DNA of 6,183 nucleotides from positions 1 through 6,183 of the forward strand of contig CALGZO010000274.1 of NCBI GenBank assembly GCA_937934465.1, given 5' to 3'. How positions within the stretch are numbered: the first letter of the stretch is position 1; the number at the start of each line of letters is the position of its first letter. This document shows, in pieces, positions 4,739-6,183 of the stretch. The notes under the pieces are model-generated. The model had not been told where the DNA came from. It saw nothing but the letters and a program-made list of their open reading frames with translations, and searched no databases. The translations under genes were made by a program, and so were the position numbers. This DNA comes from an uncultured Fimbriimonadales bacterium (GTDB lineage: Bacteria; Armatimonadota; Fimbriimonadia; Fimbriimonadales; GBS-DC).

Positions 4739-6183
4739 ATGCGACGAGTTATTTTGGGCTGTGTCATAGGCGCGCTGCTACAGGGGAGCGCCATGACGCA
4801 GCAGGTGGAGTTCCCTCTGGATTACTACTCGTTTGAAGAGATTGCCCGACGCATGTCGGTGGATGGACGGCGAGTTGACTGTGCGCGTTCCCTGAGTCAG
4901 AAGCTTGCGCTGGTGCGCCTCAAGCCGCGTTCGTGGCAACAAGCGCGCGAGATTCTCGAAGCGGGCTTGGACATCCGATTCCGACTCACCAGCGAGGCAG
5001 AGAACCGCTGGATTTTGGAGCGCAACCCCGAAGTGGCACGCCGAGAGAAACGCTGGCGCGAGCAACTGGCGGCGTATCTTGAACAAAAGCGCGACCGCGA
5101 GTGGCGCCTGATGCGCAAAATAGTGGATAAGAGAGTGTCGGATGAGGAAGCCATCGCCACAGCCTTAGAGATTTTCACAGAAGACGCCCCCGATGGAAAG
5201 GTCTCGCCTGAGTTTGAATCCGAAATGCGCCTGATAATCGAGTTGCTTCGCACCATGCCTCTGGAGCCTGCTTTGCGTAGCTGGCGCGCCTTCCATCGCT
5301 ACGAACAGCAGCAGAACGAGTTTTTGAAGAATAACCATGGCGCATTTGACCCGAATGAACCGTTCCGTTGGTATGTGCAATTCGAAGTGCAGTATCCGCT
5401 CTCGAGTTTCGGGTTTGCGCAGGAGGTACTGGACTGGGCGCAGAGCGTCGCTTCAGACAAAAAAAACAAGTTTTATTCTTTCTTTCCCAGCTCAGGCGAG
5501 CACGATGAGGAGAATCCTCAGATACTGCGGCATTTTGCACTCAACCTGTTGTGGGACTCCGCGCGTCAATATGGCGAGTTGTGGGCGCGCGACGCCCTCA
5601 AGCAGCAGCTGCAGCCGCCGCTGAGCGTGCTGGAAACCATCGAACAAGGCGCTGTGCTGCGAGAATACATCGTGACGCTGCCTCCCGATCAGTTAGCGTG
5701 GCACTTGAACGATGTGGAGGGTAAGCTCGTCCCCTTCGATAGCCGCGCGCCTGTTCCAACACAACTGCTCGCCCGAGCCACTTGGAGATGGAATCGGTTC
5801 GGAATGGATATTGAGTTTGTAGAAGCGCAGGACGTTTCTTCCTTTTCGCGCAACATGAGCACCCTGAGCGACTATATATATCTAATCAGACGTCGTGGGT
5901 CCCTTAGGCATACGCTAGAGCGAGCCAGCAGTGAACTGGCGCGTGCGTATGACGCCGCGCTGGAGCGCGATAACCAACTAATTCAGCAGTCGCCTGTCAA
6001 TCAGCCGCTGCAACCGCCTCTTCCCGCGAAAGCGTCGGTCGCGGATTTGGTGAGGCGCTGGGCGCAGGAACACAAGCAAGAGGTGGTGATGGAAGTGCTG
6101 CACCCACTGATTGAGGCGTTTGAGGATTCAAGCGCCTCGCTGGAGGGGCGGCTAAAGACTTTTGAGCCGCCCTGCCTACTGAA
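4739..6183 (+). CDS. Large secreted protein with STN/secretin-like N-terminal domain (3' end outside window)
   Basis: An open frame of 481 codons runs from ATG 4739 to the window edge without a stop. It begins with a probable signal peptide (MRRVILGCVIGALLQGSA, then MTQQ). Residues about 24-94 fit the short beta-alpha-beta repeat of the secretin/TonB N-terminal (STN) type: a SFEEIARRM helix, then LALVRLKPRSWQQAREILE and GLDIRFRL, ending in a WILER strand. A highly charged helical stretch follows (about 97-130). The middle is mixed, soluble sequence with no enzyme motif I recognise. Another predicted helix lies near 390-415 (SLRHTLERASSELARAYDAALER), followed by a Gln/Pro-rich linker. No secretin barrel or TonB-receptor barrel is seen in the available part. 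Codon use and the strong SD support a real gene. It diverges from ruvB. Function is unknown; envelope or periplasmic location is inferred from the signal peptide and STN-like domain. Confidence 0.87.
   Translation, partial: MRRVILGCVIGALLQGSAMTQQVEFPLDYYSFEEIARRMSVDGRRVDCARSLSQKLALVRLKPRSWQQAREILEAGLDIRFRLTSEAENRWILERNPEVARREKRWREQLAAYLEQKRDREWRLMRKIVDKRVSDEEAIATALEIFTEDAPDGKVSPEFESEMRLIIELLRTMPLEPALRSWRAFHRYEQQQNEFLKNNHGAFDPNEPFRWYVQFEVQYPLSSFGFAQEVLDWAQSVASDKKNKFYSFFPSSGEHDEENPQILRHFALNLLWDSARQYGELWARDALKQQLQPPLSVLETIEQGAVLREYIVTLPPDQLAWHLNDVEGKLVPFDSRAPVPTQLLARATWRWNRFGMDIEFVEAQDVSSFSRNMSTLSDYIYLIRRRGSLRHTLERASSELARAYDAALERDNQLIQQSPVNQPLQPPLPAKASVADLVRRWAQEHKQEVVMEVLHPLIEAFEDSSASLEGRLKTFEPPCLL

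Noticed and set aside
4739..4795. Lipoprotein signal at the LGC near the start of the 4739 product.
   Set aside because: The cysteine is at residue 8, before the hydrophobic core is complete, too early for a lipobox. Ordinary signal peptidase cleavage after GSA fits better.

Overview
The window looks like chromosomal DNA of a moderately GC-rich, free-living, probably Gram-negative-type bacterium. The compact gene layout, the CRISPR repeat ending in ATTGAAAC, the secreted proteins of unrecognised family and the dispersed GC-rich repeat recall hot-spring lineages such as Armatimonadota. That placement is a guess from general resemblance and not a demonstration.

Layout. Positions 1-263 are the trailer end of a CRISPR array read left to right. 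It has three intact 30-bp repeats and a decayed terminal repeat; no cas gene is present and the leader lies off the left edge. Positions 264-482 carry no gene but hold a GC-rich imperfect inverted repeat of the dispersed, MITE/REP-like kind. Positions 483-2999 are a tight four-gene minus-strand operon. In transcription order it encodes a secreted protein with two related CBM11/CIA30-like beta-sandwich domains, an ECF sigma factor, a zinc-finger (ZAS-type) membrane anti-sigma factor and a multi-pass membrane protein. The junctions are a 2-nt gap followed by two ATGA stop/start overlaps. A 109-bp divergent intergenic region separates the operon from a plus-strand gene (3109-3654) for a single-pass membrane-anchored protein with a pseudopilin-like motif. 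That gene converges on minus-strand ruvB (3651-4688), and the two stop codons overlap. A 50-bp divergent spacer then leads to a large plus-strand gene (4739 to the window edge, still open) for a secreted protein with an STN/secretin-like N-terminal domain.

How the parts work together. ruvB is housekeeping (Holliday-junction branch migration) and stands without ruvA or ruvC here. The most suggestive unit is the sigma/anti-sigma operon. An ECF sigma factor and its membrane-bound inhibitor are co-transcribed with an exported carbohydrate-binding-like protein and a polytopic membrane protein, which fits an envelope- or polymer-sensing regulatory module. The sensing role is inference: the sequence shows the domains and gene coupling, not the signal. 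Several true starts lie downstream of the longest-ORF starts, and the ATGA overlaps or Shine-Dalgarno (SD) sequences decide them.
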